Part shown: in pieces, positions 8,845 to 17,894 of the stretch
How positions within the stretch are numbered: the stretch's first letter is position 1
How the letters are laid out: every line of letters starts with the position of its first letter
Source: JAAYHG01 sp012735455
Lineage (GTDB): Bacteria; Bacillota; DTU030; DUMP01
Length of the DNA stretch: 64,000 nucleotides
NCBI GenBank assembly: GCA_050951365.1
Contig: JBMNIX010000012.1
Coordinates: forward strand, 1 to 64,000
Direction: 5' to 3'
Program-made: the position numbers and the translations under genes
The notes under the pieces: generated by a model
Told to the model about the DNA's origin: nothing
Database searches by the model: none
What the model saw: only the letters and a program-made list of their open reading frames with translations

Positions 8845-9843
8845 ATGCAGTGTGTAGGTTTAGATGTCGGTTATGGATTTGTCAAGGTGACCGACATGGA
8901 GCACGGGTATGCATTTCCCAGTGTCGTAGGCAGTGGTCATAACAAGGCCATATACCGGACATCACTTCAGGTTGAGCGCATTAACGATTTAAGGATGGTG
9001 ATTGATAACCAGCTATACTTTGTCGGCAAGGCTGCGCTGCGGCATTCACGCTTTGCGGTTCGTAACTTGTCTGACATGCGCTCCCAAAGCGAAGATCTCA
9101 AAGTGCTGTTCTTGACTGCTCTGAGCTTCTTCTGTCAGGGCGGAGAGAATAGGTTCAAAGTGGTTACAGGCATGCCGCCGGGGCATATGCACCTGGCCGA
9201 TGACTTAATAAAGAAGTTCGTACGCAGTTATACTGTCTCGGTTTATCGTAACCGAGGTTTTCATGAAACGACGATTTCTGTTGAAGACATGGAAGTTGTG
9301 CCTCAGCCGATAGGAACCTACTGGGCCCAGATACTTGACCTGCAGGGCCGAGAAAAGCGTACTTTTGAGGGCCGGGTAGGGATTATTGATATCGGCTTCC
9401 GGACAACGGATTTAGCTGCTATTGAGGATGGGGAGTTTATTCCCAATAACAGCTATACCATTCCCGTCGGAATATCAGAGACATACACCGAGATTGGCGA
9501 AGAAATTATGAGGAACTATGGTATAGACCGCGAAAGTCTGGCCATGGACGAAAACGTGATTAAGGGAATGATTACGATAGCGGGGCGCCCGGTAGACATT
9601 ACCGGTATTCGCAACGAGGCATTTCAACAGCTGGCAAACAAATTGCTTGTGGAAGTTGGATCCAAATGGCGTGTGCTTGATTTTGATCACATACTCCTGA
9701 GCGGTGGCGGTGGAAAAGCTTTGAGTACTTATTTGCTGGGCCATCTGCCGCAGGCTGAATTGGTCCCCAATCCTTCCACAGCCAACAGCCGGGGTTACCT
9801 ATCCTGGGCAAACCGACTCTGGGGAGACTTTAGTATCCAGTAG
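8845..9843 (+). CDS. ParM-like actin-family ATPase
   Basis: A 332-residue actin-fold protein of the ParM/StbA type. It shows the first phosphate loop near the N-terminus (GLDVGYGFVKVTD), a second phosphate loop (VGIIDIGFRTTDLAAI) and an adenosine-site glycine run (LLSGGGGKAL). There is no membrane segment. The ATG at 8845 is preferred over a GTG at 8833 because GAAAGGGG lies at a workable distance. ParM proteins form ATP-driven filaments that segregate plasmids, and other family members act on chromosomes or phages. There is no ParR-like partner or centromere-like repeat here. Instead a bactofilin and polysaccharide genes follow, suggesting a role in organising the envelope. The fold is confident, the role is inference. 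Confidence 0.85.
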   Translation: MQCVGLDVGYGFVKVTDMEHGYAFPSVVGSGHNKAIYRTSLQVERINDLRMVIDNQLYFVGKAALRHSRFAVRNLSDMRSQSEDLKVLFLTALSFFCQGGENRFKVVTGMPPGHMHLADDLIKKFVRSYTVSVYRNRGFHETTISVEDMEVVPQPIGTYWAQILDLQGREKRTFEGRVGIIDIGFRTTDLAAIEDGEFIPNNSYTIPVGISETYTEIGEEIMRNYGIDRESLAMDENVIKGMITIAGRPVDITGIRNEAFQQLANKLLVEVGSKWRVLDFDHILLSGGGGKALSTYLLGHLPQAELVPNPSTANSRGYLSWANRLWGDFSIQ

Positions 9844-9896
9844 GCCGTTTAGTATGTGGTGAATATAAGTGACAGCAGGGAGGTGCCGGGTAGGAC

Positions 9897-10403
9897 ATGC
9901 TTGGGCTGGGGCTTTACAGACAAAAAGGCAAAGAAGCTGAAGCTACTCGGCCAGGGACGCTGGTAGAGGTTTATGGGAAAACTGAGGGGTCTATTACTGG
10001 CGCTAATAGGGTTGTTGTGGCGCCTACCGGCTGTTGCAAGAGCAGCATTAAAGCAGATCAGCTTGATGTTGCTGGTGAAGTTTTCGGAGACGTGGATGTT
10101 GAGGAACTAGTAATCCGGCGGGCGGGCCGTCTACACGGCCGGGCCAAGTATAAGAGGTTAATCTTGACTGAGGGCGCGATTTTCTGCCCTACCGACTGCG
10201 GCGACAAAACAGAAACATCACCAGCGACAGAAAAAGTGGCTGTCCCACCCCCCGTTCCACCGGAAAGGCCCCGGATCTTACCGTCAAAACTGCAGCCTTC
10301 CAGTGTACAGCTTCAAAAAGTATCCGAGCAACGCAAGAAAGCACAGCAAGCGGCGGCAGCGGAAACCGAACAGCAGGAACCTTCTTTTACAACCAGCTTC
10401 TAG
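9897..10403 (+). CDS. bactofilin-like polymer-forming protein
   Basis: A 168-residue protein whose middle (about 25-105) has the short beta-helix repeat pattern of bactofilins: VEVYGKTEGSITGANRVVV, LDVAGEVFGDVDVEELVI, GRLHGRAKYKRLIL. The C-terminal third is a low-complexity tail rich in Pro, Gln and Ala. Bactofilins self-assemble without nucleotide into membrane-associated filaments that place wall or polysaccharide enzymes. The gene follows the ParM-like gene by 53 bases and precedes a Wzz-like gene. It could anchor the polymer-export proteins. The presence of cysteines (GCCKS; FCPTDCG) is unusual for a bactofilin. Confidence 0.78.
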   Translation: MLGLGLYRQKGKEAEATRPGTLVEVYGKTEGSITGANRVVVAPTGCCKSSIKADQLDVAGEVFGDVDVEELVIRRAGRLHGRAKYKRLILTEGAIFCPTDCGDKTETSPATEKVAVPPPVPPERPRILPSKLQPSSVQLQKVSEQRKKAQQAAAAETEQQEPSFTTSF

Positions 10404-10539
10404 AGAACAGGTCCCTCTGCACCAGGCAGGGGGATCTGTTTATATTTGGCTGTTTATGGCAGGAATTGCGGTTCCAGTGTCGAAGAGAAAGAAACACAGT
10501 AGGCGTCTAGAAGGTTTGCGGGCCAGGAGGTTTTTCTCA

Positions 10540-11820
10540 TTGGAAGAAATCAGTCTGCGTGACATGATTGAGGTACTGATCAGAGGCAAGGTGACGATAG
10601 CCGTTATCACTGGGGTGGCGGTGCTAGTAGCTGGGGCGCTCAGCTTTTTTGTAATCTCTCCCACATACCAGGCCAGTGCCACGGTTATGGTTAATCAGAC
10701 TGGCCAGCAGTCGCCGCCGGAACAAGGGACGCCAGAATTCCTGCTTTCTCTCACCCGGCTGCCCCAGATGAGCATAGCAACATATGTGGCCCAGGTAAAG
10801 AATCCGGTAATTTTAAGGTCAGTACTGGAGGAACTGGGCCTGAGCCAAAAGTACACCATCGCGCAGTTTGCAGGGAAGATAAACGTCTCGACCATCAAAG
10901 ACACCAACCTGATGGAGATTAAGGTGGAGGACGAAGATCCGAAATTAGCTGCCGACATTGCCAATGCCGTGGCCAGGGAGTTGGTTAGCTTTGTTTCTGC
11001 CACCAATCAGCAGCGGGTAGCCATGTCCGCCCGAGTGTTGGAAAATCAAATCGGCGCGGAAGAGAAGAGCGTGGCTGAGGCGGCAGAGGAGCTCAAGGCT
11101 TTCTTGCAGGAGCCGCGCAGTGTGACGGAGCTGCAGGCGGACCTTGATGCCAAGTTAGGGCTGATGACGGAGCTCAAAGCCCAGGTAACCAATGGAGAGA
11201 TCAGTTTAGCCAGTGCACGCGCCGGCCTGGCTGCTGCCGAAGAAGCGCTGGCCAATACCCCGGCTGTACTCAAGACCAATAAGGTGCTGGCAGATGATCC
11301 TTATCTGTCACAAGTGGGGGCTGCTGCCGCCGGCCTGTCTCCAGGGGCGGCAGGGATGCTACAGATGGAAAGCGAGGAACCTAACCCGGCTTACGTGGTC
11401 TTGAGCCAGGATGTGGCAGCGCGCCAGGCGCAAGTAGCAGAAATTGACAAGCAGATTGCCGCTGCCCAAGCGGCCATTGCGCGACTTCAGGCTGAGATCC
11501 AGGACATTCAGGTAACCTTGGTAGACAAGCAGCTTCAGTATGAGCAGCTGCAGCAGAGGCTAGACACGGCACGGCAGAACTACAGGCTCTACAACTCCAA
11601 GTATGCCGAGGCCTTGAGTGCCAGCTCTCTTTCGGCAGGAGAGGCGAACCTGATGCTGCTTAGCCAGGCCTATGTACCGGCGCGGCCGATTGCGCCCCGC
11701 AAGGCCCTTAACATGGCGGTAGCCGGGGTCTTGGGTATGATGGTCAGCGTTTTCCTGGTGTTCTTCTTGGAGTACTGGCGTAGCAGCGGGCCAGGGGAAA
11801 AAGCTAGCTTGGATAATTGA
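10540..11820 (+). CDS. Wzz-type polysaccharide chain-length protein
   Basis: A 426-residue membrane protein of the polysaccharide co-polymerase type. The start chosen is TTG at 10540, because AGGAGG (10525-10530) lies nine bases upstream and the protein then begins EEISLRDMIEVLIRGK, the usual Wzz opening. An ATG at 10456 is the alternative. A membrane helix follows (VTIAVITGVAVLVAGALSFF), then a Wzz domain, a long coiled coil (about 180-370) and a second membrane helix near the end. There is no tyrosine-kinase domain. It is expected to set chain length together with the polymerase encoded next. It sits downstream of the bactofilin and ParM-like genes. Confidence 0.85.
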   Translation: MEEISLRDMIEVLIRGKVTIAVITGVAVLVAGALSFFVISPTYQASATVMVNQTGQQSPPEQGTPEFLLSLTRLPQMSIATYVAQVKNPVILRSVLEELGLSQKYTIAQFAGKINVSTIKDTNLMEIKVEDEDPKLAADIANAVARELVSFVSATNQQRVAMSARVLENQIGAEEKSVAEAAEELKAFLQEPRSVTELQADLDAKLGLMTELKAQVTNGEISLASARAGLAAAEEALANTPAVLKTNKVLADDPYLSQVGAAAAGLSPGAAGMLQMESEEPNPAYVVLSQDVAARQAQVAEIDKQIAAAQAAIARLQAEIQDIQVTLVDKQLQYEQLQQRLDTARQNYRLYNSKYAEALSASSLSAGEANLMLLSQAYVPARPIAPRKALNMAVAGVLGMMVSVFLVFFLEYWRSSGPGEKASLDN

Positions 11821-11836
11821 GACACGAACACATTAG

Positions 11837-11861
11837 AGCACGGGTGTCATTACCCCGTGCT
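11837..11861 (+). terminator. hairpin between the Wzz-like and polymerase genes
   Basis: AGCACGGG (11837-11844) pairs with CCCGTGCT (11854-11861) over a nine-base loop, followed by TCCTTGCTCTCTTC. It is a weak terminator or attenuator, since the next gene is in the same direction and functionally linked. Confidence 0.5.
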
Positions 11862-11973
11862 TCCTTGCTCTCTTCAGCCTACTTGGAAAGGGCAGGAATA
11901 AACTCCGGGTTGTCGAAAATTTAAGAGGGGATGCGGAGTCTTCGGAGTCTAGAAACAGAAAAGGTGATACTTC

Positions 11974-14334
11974 TTGAGTAAGGGAAAAAGGAAACAGGAA
12001 TCGAGTGCGGGAAAAGCGCCCAAACCCAAGCATCCCCAGGGTGATGCAAAGGGTACATTGGTGGGAATTATCTTTTGGCTCGTTTACATAGTTGCCATAG
12101 GACTTGTCCTGGTGCCGCCGTTTTTCCGAGGCCTGTTTTTCCCTCGGGAGCAGCTCATTGTTCACCTGGTGACTTTAACTATCTTCATCCTCTGGTGGGT
12201 ACGGCGTTGGATCTTGGGTGAGGTAGGCTTTTTCCGCGGCCCGGTATCTATGGCCGCACTGGCCCTGGTGGCTTCTTATGGGCTGTCGTTTTTTGTGGCT
12301 GTTAACCCACGGGCGGCGGTAGGCGAGCTATTAAAGAATATGAATTATTTTTTACTGCTTTGGTTGGTGGTGGAGCTGGCGCGGGAGCGGCGCGACATCG
12401 CGCTGTTCTTGCGGGTTCTTGTGCTGGCAGGCGTGGCCACCACTGTCCTTGGCATCGGGGCCGCGGCTGGAACCTTCAGCTATAAGGCGGCCTTTGAAGG
12501 GGGACGGTTATCGTCTAGTTTCCAGTATCCGAACACCTTTGCCTCTTACCTGGTTAGTATCATCCTCATTGCTGTGACAATAGCGGTGGAGACTCCTCGG
12601 GTGTGGGAGAAACCGCTTTTCACCGGTGCAGCAGGTCTCATGTTTCTTGCTTTTCTCTTTACCCAATCCCGTGGTGCGCTACTTATCCTGCCTCCGGCGG
12701 CTTTGATCCTGGTGCTGTTGTCGCCCCGGGGAACGCGCGCGGCGGTTGCTCTAAACCTTGTGGCTGCGGGTGTAGCTGCTCTGGCTTGTGCGGGACCCTT
12801 CGGCTCGGCCCTGACTACCGAGGGCGGGGGAGGAGCTCTGGTGTGGTTCTGGGCTATGGCTGCTGCGGCTCTAGCCGCCGGGCTGGGGCTTCTGATTTTT
12901 CTGCTTCAGAGATTCTTTCCTAATGCCCAGGGGCGCAGGCTGGGCCTAGGTTTGGCAAGTGTATTCTTGGTGGGTCTGGTTCTGATAATGGTGAAGATCG
13001 GGCCGGAAGAGTTCCTTCCTGCTCACCTGGCGGCGCGCTTTCGTACTATTAGCCTTACTACGACCAGCGCCGCTGAGCGCCTGCGCTGGACTGCGGATGC
13101 CTTTCGTATTGTCCTGGATCATCCCATCCTGGGCGCTGGCGGCGGTGGCTGGGAGGCCCTCTACCATCAGTATCAACACTACCTCTACTGGTCCAATCAG
13201 GTGCACAACCACTGGTTGCAGACCTGGGTGGAGGTAGGGACGGTGGGCTTTCTGTCCTTTGTTGCGCTTTGGGGTACTGCACTCTACGCAGGACTACGGG
13301 TGGTGCTTCAGGGGAAAGAGAAGAACCTCCAGCTTGTTGCGGCCGGTATCCTGGCGGCAGCCCTTAACCTGGGAGCGCACAGTTTTATCGACTTTAACCT
13401 TTCCCTTTCTGCAGTAGCTCTTACGCTGTGGGCGCTTCTGGGACTACTGGAAGCTGTTGCCTTCCAGTGTGATTTGGTCCCTGTGTCATCCCTGCCGGCC
13501 AGGAAAGCAGCCTGGCCCGGTGTGGTGGCTGTGGTCCTGGCAGCTTTCTCTTTGGCAGGAACGGGCTCTCTTCTAATTGGGTACAACTACGGCCAGCAGG
13601 GAGCCAAGTTCATGGAGTACAATAACATACCCTTTGCTATTAAACGTTTTGAGCAGGCGCTCAAATATGATCCGTTGACTGCTTCGTACAAAATTGACCT
13701 GGCGCAGTGCCTGGAAAAAACGGCGCAGAAAGAAGAACGAGAGGACAGAAAGCAAAAGCTCACCCTGCGGGCCTTGGACCTGATGCGTAAGGGACAAGAG
13801 CAGGAGCCTACTAATGCCACGTACTCTGCCCTGCGGGCGGCCATGGTGTTTCGCTATGGTCTTGTGGATGAAGGTCTCTATTATGCTGAGCGGGCAGTTG
13901 AGCTGATGCCGCGCCGGGCTAGCGATTATGAGAATCTGGCTCAGGCCTATGTTGAGGTGGTGCGTTACTTCCAGAAGAAAGGCGATGACGTTCGGGCCGA
14001 GGAGATCCTGGATAAACTGGCGGCCTTGCCAGAACGTATCGAGAACCTGCTCGCCAATACCCCGGTGGAACTGCGTGAAGAAGGACGACCACCCCTGAGC
14101 GTGACACCCCGTCTTCAGGTTTACTTAGGGGCGGGACGATACCTGGCTGGTGAGTACCAAGAGGCCCGGGAGATTCTGACCCCGCTGACAGAGCTCAAGG
14201 ACACCAGTATCCAGGCCGAGGCGCGCCTCTGGCTTGGCCTTGCGGCCGCCAAGGAAGGTGATGCGGCTACGGCCAAGAACCTTATTGAGCAGGCGCTCAA
14301 GGCCAGACCGGAGCTGGTCTCTCAGCTTGATTAG
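11974..14334 (+). CDS. O-antigen ligase/polymerase family protein with TPR tail
   Basis: A 786-residue integral membrane protein. About 12 hydrophobic segments span residues 25-545. They include the O-antigen ligase/Wzy_C-type region, with the periplasmic-loop motif HPILGAGGGGWEALYH and a later HNHWLQTWVEVGTVGFLSF. The last 230 residues are soluble and helical, with TPR-like repeats (ALKYDPLTASYKIDLAQCLE; QALKARPELV). Proteins of this type join lipid-linked sugar repeats or transfer them to an acceptor. The TTG start at 11974 has AAGGTGA seven bases upstream. Its place between a Wzz-like and a flippase gene fits a Wzy polymerase. The sugar substrate is not visible. Confidence 0.83.
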   Translation: MSKGKRKQESSAGKAPKPKHPQGDAKGTLVGIIFWLVYIVAIGLVLVPPFFRGLFFPREQLIVHLVTLTIFILWWVRRWILGEVGFFRGPVSMAALALVASYGLSFFVAVNPRAAVGELLKNMNYFLLLWLVVELARERRDIALFLRVLVLAGVATTVLGIGAAAGTFSYKAAFEGGRLSSSFQYPNTFASYLVSIILIAVTIAVETPRVWEKPLFTGAAGLMFLAFLFTQSRGALLILPPAALILVLLSPRGTRAAVALNLVAAGVAALACAGPFGSALTTEGGGGALVWFWAMAAAALAAGLGLLIFLLQRFFPNAQGRRLGLGLASVFLVGLVLIMVKIGPEEFLPAHLAARFRTISLTTTSAAERLRWTADAFRIVLDHPILGAGGGGWEALYHQYQHYLYWSNQVHNHWLQTWVEVGTVGFLSFVALWGTALYAGLRVVLQGKEKNLQLVAAGILAAALNLGAHSFIDFNLSLSAVALTLWALLGLLEAVAFQCDLVPVSSLPARKAAWPGVVAVVLAAFSLAGTGSLLIGYNYGQQGAKFMEYNNIPFAIKRFEQALKYDPLTASYKIDLAQCLEKTAQKEEREDRKQKLTLRALDLMRKGQEQEPTNATYSALRAAMVFRYGLVDEGLYYAERAVELMPRRASDYENLAQAYVEVVRYFQKKGDDVRAEEILDKLAALPERIENLLANTPVELREEGRPPLSVTPRLQVYLGAGRYLAGEYQEAREILTPLTELKDTSIQAEARLWLGLAAAKEGDAATAKNLIEQALKARPELVSQLD

Positions 14335-14427
14335 TTTCTAGGGGGCAGCATATCACTTTTCCCGCAGTTTAAGTAAGAAGGCTAGGTTGGGGTAGAGTGG
14401 CCGAGCAACATTGAGAGGATGGTTTCC

Positions 14428-16098
14428 GTGAGCCAGTGGGAAGCGGCCAAAGCAGCAGGGATAATACTAGCCGCCACCATCGTTAGTAAGATACTAGGCT
14501 TTGGACGCGAAGCAGCCCTGGCGGCGAGTTTTGGTGCCAGTGCTGCCATGGACGCATATCTGGTGGCACAGGTGGTGCCCATGATGCTCCTGGGCCTGGT
14601 AGGAAACGCCCTTACCACTGCGGCTATACCGGTATTTACTGCTTACGCAGCGGATGACAAGAAAGAGGAACTGCCACGGGTGATCTGGAGTACCTTCCAC
14701 GCGGTGCTCGTGGCTCTTTCTTTTCTGACCCTGCTGGGTGTGCTCCTTTCGCCTTCCTTGGTCAGGCTGGTGGCTCCCGGCTTTGATTCCGAACAGTCTG
14801 CCCTGGCTGCCAGGCTCAGCCGCATTATGATGCCCATTATGGTGGCCCTGGGTCTGTCTGGCTGGGCTACGGCGGTTCTTCATGCTAGAAAAAGCTTTCT
14901 TGCTCCAGCCATAGTGGGCATTCCGTATAACATTCTCATCATTACCTTTGCCCTCTTTGCCGCTCGACATGGCGGGATTGCTACTCTGGCCTGGCTCACC
15001 TTTATTGCCACAGCGGCCCAGTTCTTGGTGCAGGTGCCGGCCTTGGTCCGCCGAGGCGTCCGCTACGAAGCCACTTTGGACCTTACTTACCCTGCGGTGC
15101 TCAAGATAGGGCTGCTCATGGCCCCTGTGGCCTTGGGGGTGGCGGTAGGACAGATAAATACAGTGGTGGACCGCATTTTGGCCTCGGGGCTTCCGGAAGG
15201 AAGTATTGCTGCCCTTAACTATGCTAACCGCGCAACCCAGTTGCCGCTGGGCTTTCTCATTACCCCGGTGCTGACGGTTTTTTATCCTACGTTGGCGGCC
15301 CGCTGGGCCAAGGGAAACAGGGAAGGTTTTCGTTCCTTAGTAGAAGAGGGGTTGGGAATTTGTCTCTTCCTAATGACACCGGTCACCGTGGGAATGGCAC
15401 TCCTGAGGGTAGATCTGGTGCGTTTTATTTTTGAACGGGGAGCCTTTGATGCAGCGGACACTCAGGCTACGGCTATTGCCACCCTCTACTATGGTCTTGG
15501 ACTTTTGGCTCTGGCCGGGCGGCAGCACCTGAGCCGAGCTTTTTATGCTATTCAGGACACGGCCACACCCATGCTTACTGGATTTGCGTCCGTCGCGGCC
15601 AATGTTGTGCTGAACCTTGTACTGGTGCGCTACATGGCTCACGCTGGCTTGGCCTTAGCTACTGCTATCGCCAACATTATAGGGTGCCTGCTCTTACTCT
15701 TTATCCTGCGGCAGCGGTTGGGGGGCCTGGGCGGGCACCGGCTGGTGCGTAGTGCCGTGCAGGTTACGGTATCTGCCACCATTATGGGTGCGGCGGTGTG
15801 GGTTTTGCAGCGGCTTTTCCCCTGGGAGGAGGGAGGGCAGTTTATAGAGCTTGCAATGCTGCTACCGCTGCCTACAGGTTTGGCCCTGTTTGTTTCTCAG
15901 GGGCTGCGGCTCTTTTTCATCATTGGCGTGGGAGCTTTAGTATACTTCTTGTTGTCATGGCTGTGTCGTTTGCCGGAACTGACCCTGGCCACGCAGCTGG
16001 CATGGTGGGCGGGCAAGCGGGTTTTGCCACCTGCCTGGGCAAAACGGGTACCGCAAAGGGTAAGGAATCGCCTCCGGGCCGTGTTTTTGGAGCGGTAA
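14428..16098 (+). CDS. murJ: MurJ/MviN-family lipid-linked oligosaccharide flippase
   Basis: A 556-residue polytopic membrane protein with 14 or so helices. The N-terminus (SKILGFGREAALAASFGASA) is typical of MurJ/MviN. The GTG at 14428 is chosen because GAGAGGA lies about eight bases upstream; an ATG at 14419 overlaps that site. MurJ flips lipid II for peptidoglycan synthesis. In this position, right after a chain-length protein and a polymerase, it could instead, or also, act as the Wzx-like flippase for a polysaccharide. Whether another MurJ exists elsewhere cannot be seen here. A strong two-way terminator follows. Confidence 0.88.
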   Translation: MSQWEAAKAAGIILAATIVSKILGFGREAALAASFGASAAMDAYLVAQVVPMMLLGLVGNALTTAAIPVFTAYAADDKKEELPRVIWSTFHAVLVALSFLTLLGVLLSPSLVRLVAPGFDSEQSALAARLSRIMMPIMVALGLSGWATAVLHARKSFLAPAIVGIPYNILIITFALFAARHGGIATLAWLTFIATAAQFLVQVPALVRRGVRYEATLDLTYPAVLKIGLLMAPVALGVAVGQINTVVDRILASGLPEGSIAALNYANRATQLPLGFLITPVLTVFYPTLAARWAKGNREGFRSLVEEGLGICLFLMTPVTVGMALLRVDLVRFIFERGAFDAADTQATAIATLYYGLGLLALAGRQHLSRAFYAIQDTATPMLTGFASVAANVVLNLVLVRYMAHAGLALATAIANIIGCLLLLFILRQRLGGLGGHRLVRSAVQVTVSATIMGAAVWVLQRLFPWEEGGQFIELAMLLPLPTGLALFVSQGLRLFFIIGVGALVYFLLSWLCRLPELTLATQLAWWAGKRVLPPAWAKRVPQRVRNRLRAVFLER

Positions 16099-16133
16099 CG
16101 TAAGCCAGACAGAGGCGTACTTAGGATAAACTT

Positions 16134-16163
16134 AAAGGGCACCTGCTTCTTGAGGTGCCCTTT
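16134..16163. terminator. bidirectional terminator between murJ and the NYN gene
   Basis: AAAGGGCACCT (16134-16144) pairs perfectly with AGGTGCCCTTT (16153-16163). It has A residues on one side and T residues on the other, so it can end transcripts from both converging genes. Confidence 0.85.
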
Positions 16164-16184
16164 TGCCTACCTTTCTTATTTCGT

Positions 16185-16922
16185 TTATTGGCCGGAGGCT
16201 ACAGCCTCCGTTTCTACTGGTATTCTTAAAACCCTTACGTCAGCTTGAGGGGTATGTTCCACTACCTGTATGAAAACACCTTCGTCAATGAGGCTGGCCA
16301 GTGCTTTACGAACCGCTACTTCGTCTACCTGCCTAACTTTGCTGTAAATGCTTACGGTTTTATTGAAGGTAACGAAGGGGTGGGTTTGAATGGAATTTGT
16401 AACGAAAGTAGTCAGGTCTTCTCGGTCGATGACAGGGCCATCGGCATCGATGTCTAGCTCACGGACTTCCGAGGCGCTTTGGTAGAGTTCGCGGTTTATG
16501 AAGTGCGGCAGGCCTACTATGACGATGTTCTTCTTGCAGCGTACCCTGAGTCTAGCCACTACGCTGGAGAAGTGTCCGTCCCCGGTGACGATAACAAAGG
16601 TGCCGATGTCTTCCTGATCCAAGTAGGTTCCGTAGATGGCGTCCAGCATGGCGAAGTCGGTATAGTTTTTCACCCGGTCGCGCGATCGATCGGCGGCAGC
16701 ATCTACCATCTCAATACTCTGGGTGCGCAGGAGGTAGGCTGCTCGCCGTAGCTCCTCTGAACTGGTTAGATCCGCGAAGGCCTTTGCAACTTTTAGCTCT
16801 CCATATTCTGAGGCGATATCAATGAGAACCTCTGGTTTCGGTGAGACACCGTATTGATTAGAGGTGGTGAAAAAGAGGTACTCAAAGTCGATAAAGAGAG
16901 CCACCTTATGCTCTTTGGCCAT
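16185..16922 (-). CDS. NYN-domain protein (LabA/PIN-like putative nuclease) with winged-helix tail
   Basis: A 245-residue soluble protein. The start at 16922 (MAKEHKVALFIDFEYLFF) is chosen because GGAAAGGA precedes it; two upstream ATGs are possible. The NYN fold (1-160) shows the acidic residues expected for metal binding: ALFIDFEY, NYTDFAMLDAIY and VIVTGDGHFSSV. A winged-helix-like domain follows (about 175-230). NYN proteins are related to PIN ribonucleases, and LabA-like members act in RNA metabolism or regulation. The RNA target is unknown. It is transcribed opposite to its neighbours and stands alone. Confidence 0.82.
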   Translation of the reverse strand: MAKEHKVALFIDFEYLFFTTSNQYGVSPKPEVLIDIASEYGELKVAKAFADLTSSEELRRAAYLLRTQSIEMVDAAADRSRDRVKNYTDFAMLDAIYGTYLDQEDIGTFVIVTGDGHFSSVVARLRVRCKKNIVIVGLPHFINRELYQSASEVRELDIDADGPVIDREDLTTFVTNSIQTHPFVTFNKTVSIYSKVRQVDEVAVRKALASLIDEGVFIQVVEHTPQADVRVLRIPVETEAVASGQ

Positions 16923-17040
16923 AAACGTTAACATCCTTTCCATATTTTTATAAAATGTTCTTCTATAGTGTTGCTCTCGGTAGGCGTCTATATACCAACC
17001 CAGAACAAAACTTGGGAAAGGATCGCGGCCGCCCGGGCTC

Positions 17041-17069
17041 ACCCCATAAAAGGGGCGTCCGGTTACGAA
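17041..17069 (+). promoter_or_regulatory. possible SigI-type autoregulatory promoter
   Basis: ACCCCA (17041-17046) and CGAA (17066-17069), 19 bases apart, lie ahead of sigI. SigI promoters in Bacillus and Clostridium carry an ACCCCC-like -35 and a CGAA -10. The match is partial and the spacing has not been tested against known sites, so this is a suggestion only. Confidence 0.3.
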
Positions 17070-17153
17070 TAAATAAGGGAAGAGACGAAGTACGGAACAC
17101 CTCCTTCCAGGTCGAATGTTATGGAGTGGAGACGGCCGGAGGAGGGAAGCAGG

Positions 17154-17894
17154 GTGGCTACAATTGATGCCGTGAACAGCTTACTTAAGAAAGCCCGTCA
17201 AGGTGATGCTGTTGCCAGGGAAAAACTGCTGGCAACTCATCGTGACTTTATTACCAAGGTAGTATCCTGGCGTTGCCACCGGCCTGTAGATGCCCACTGT
17301 GATGAATTCAGCATCGGGCTCATGGCCTTTAATGAAGCGATAACAACGTATGACCCTGGCCGGGGAGCCGCCTTCTTGAGCTATGCCCGGCGTGTTATCA
17401 GTACCCGCTTGGTCGATTACTACCGGCGTGAGGTAAGGCGCAGCCAGGATGTCCCGCTGACGGTGGAAGGCCCAGAAGGGGAGAGTGCATTGCATCCCGA
17501 GGTTGTAAGCGCTGCCGAGGAACTCAGCCAGGCCGAGGAGGAGCGCCGGGAGCGGGCCGCCGAGATCCTAGCCTTCAGTGAAGAGCTGGCCTATTATGGC
17601 TTAACTCTAGAGGATGTGGAGCGTGCTTGCCCGCGCCACCGCGCTGCCAGGGCGAAGCTGCTAGCGGCAGCCGAAGTATTAGCGCAAGACAAGGCGCTTA
17701 TGGAGAGGCTGCGCCGAACCCGCCAGGTACCCCTTAAGGAGTTGGCACTCTTAACCGGGCTAAATCGCAAAATCCTGGAGCGGGGGCGACGTTACATCCT
17801 GGCGGTGAGTGTCATCCGGGCCAATCCAGAGTATTCATACCTAGAGAATTATGTGAAGCCGGAGCGAGGGGGTACAGAAGGTGAACCGCGGTAA
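17154..17894 (+). CDS. sigI: RNA polymerase sigma factor SigI
   Basis: A 246-residue sigma-70-family protein of the SigI group. Region 2 is clear (DEFSIGLMAFNEAITTYDPG, then FLSYARRVISTRLVDYYRRE). The C-terminal half has the less typical SigI helical domain (KELALLTGLNRKILERGRRY). The GTG at 17154 has GGAGGGA eight bases upstream and is preferred over an ATG at 17121. The stop overlaps the rsgI start by 14 bases, implying coupled translation. SigI factors respond to heat or to extracellular carbohydrate through their RsgI partner. Confidence 0.9.
   Translation: MATIDAVNSLLKKARQGDAVAREKLLATHRDFITKVVSWRCHRPVDAHCDEFSIGLMAFNEAITTYDPGRGAAFLSYARRVISTRLVDYYRREVRRSQDVPLTVEGPEGESALHPEVVSAAEELSQAEEERRERAAEILAFSEELAYYGLTLEDVERACPRHRAARAKLLAAAEVLAQDKALMERLRRTRQVPLKELALLTGLNRKILERGRRYILAVSVIRANPEYSYLENYVKPERGGTEGEPR

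Noticed and set aside
8845..9843. A plasmid partition locus
   Set aside because: There is no ParR-like gene, no direct-repeat centromere and no replication gene, and chromosomal housekeeping genes surround it.
10303..10539. Longer start for the Wzz-like protein from 10303 or 10456
   Set aside because: The extra residues overlap the bactofilin gene or lack family likeness, while TTG 10540 has a perfect AGGAGG and begins like other Wzz proteins.
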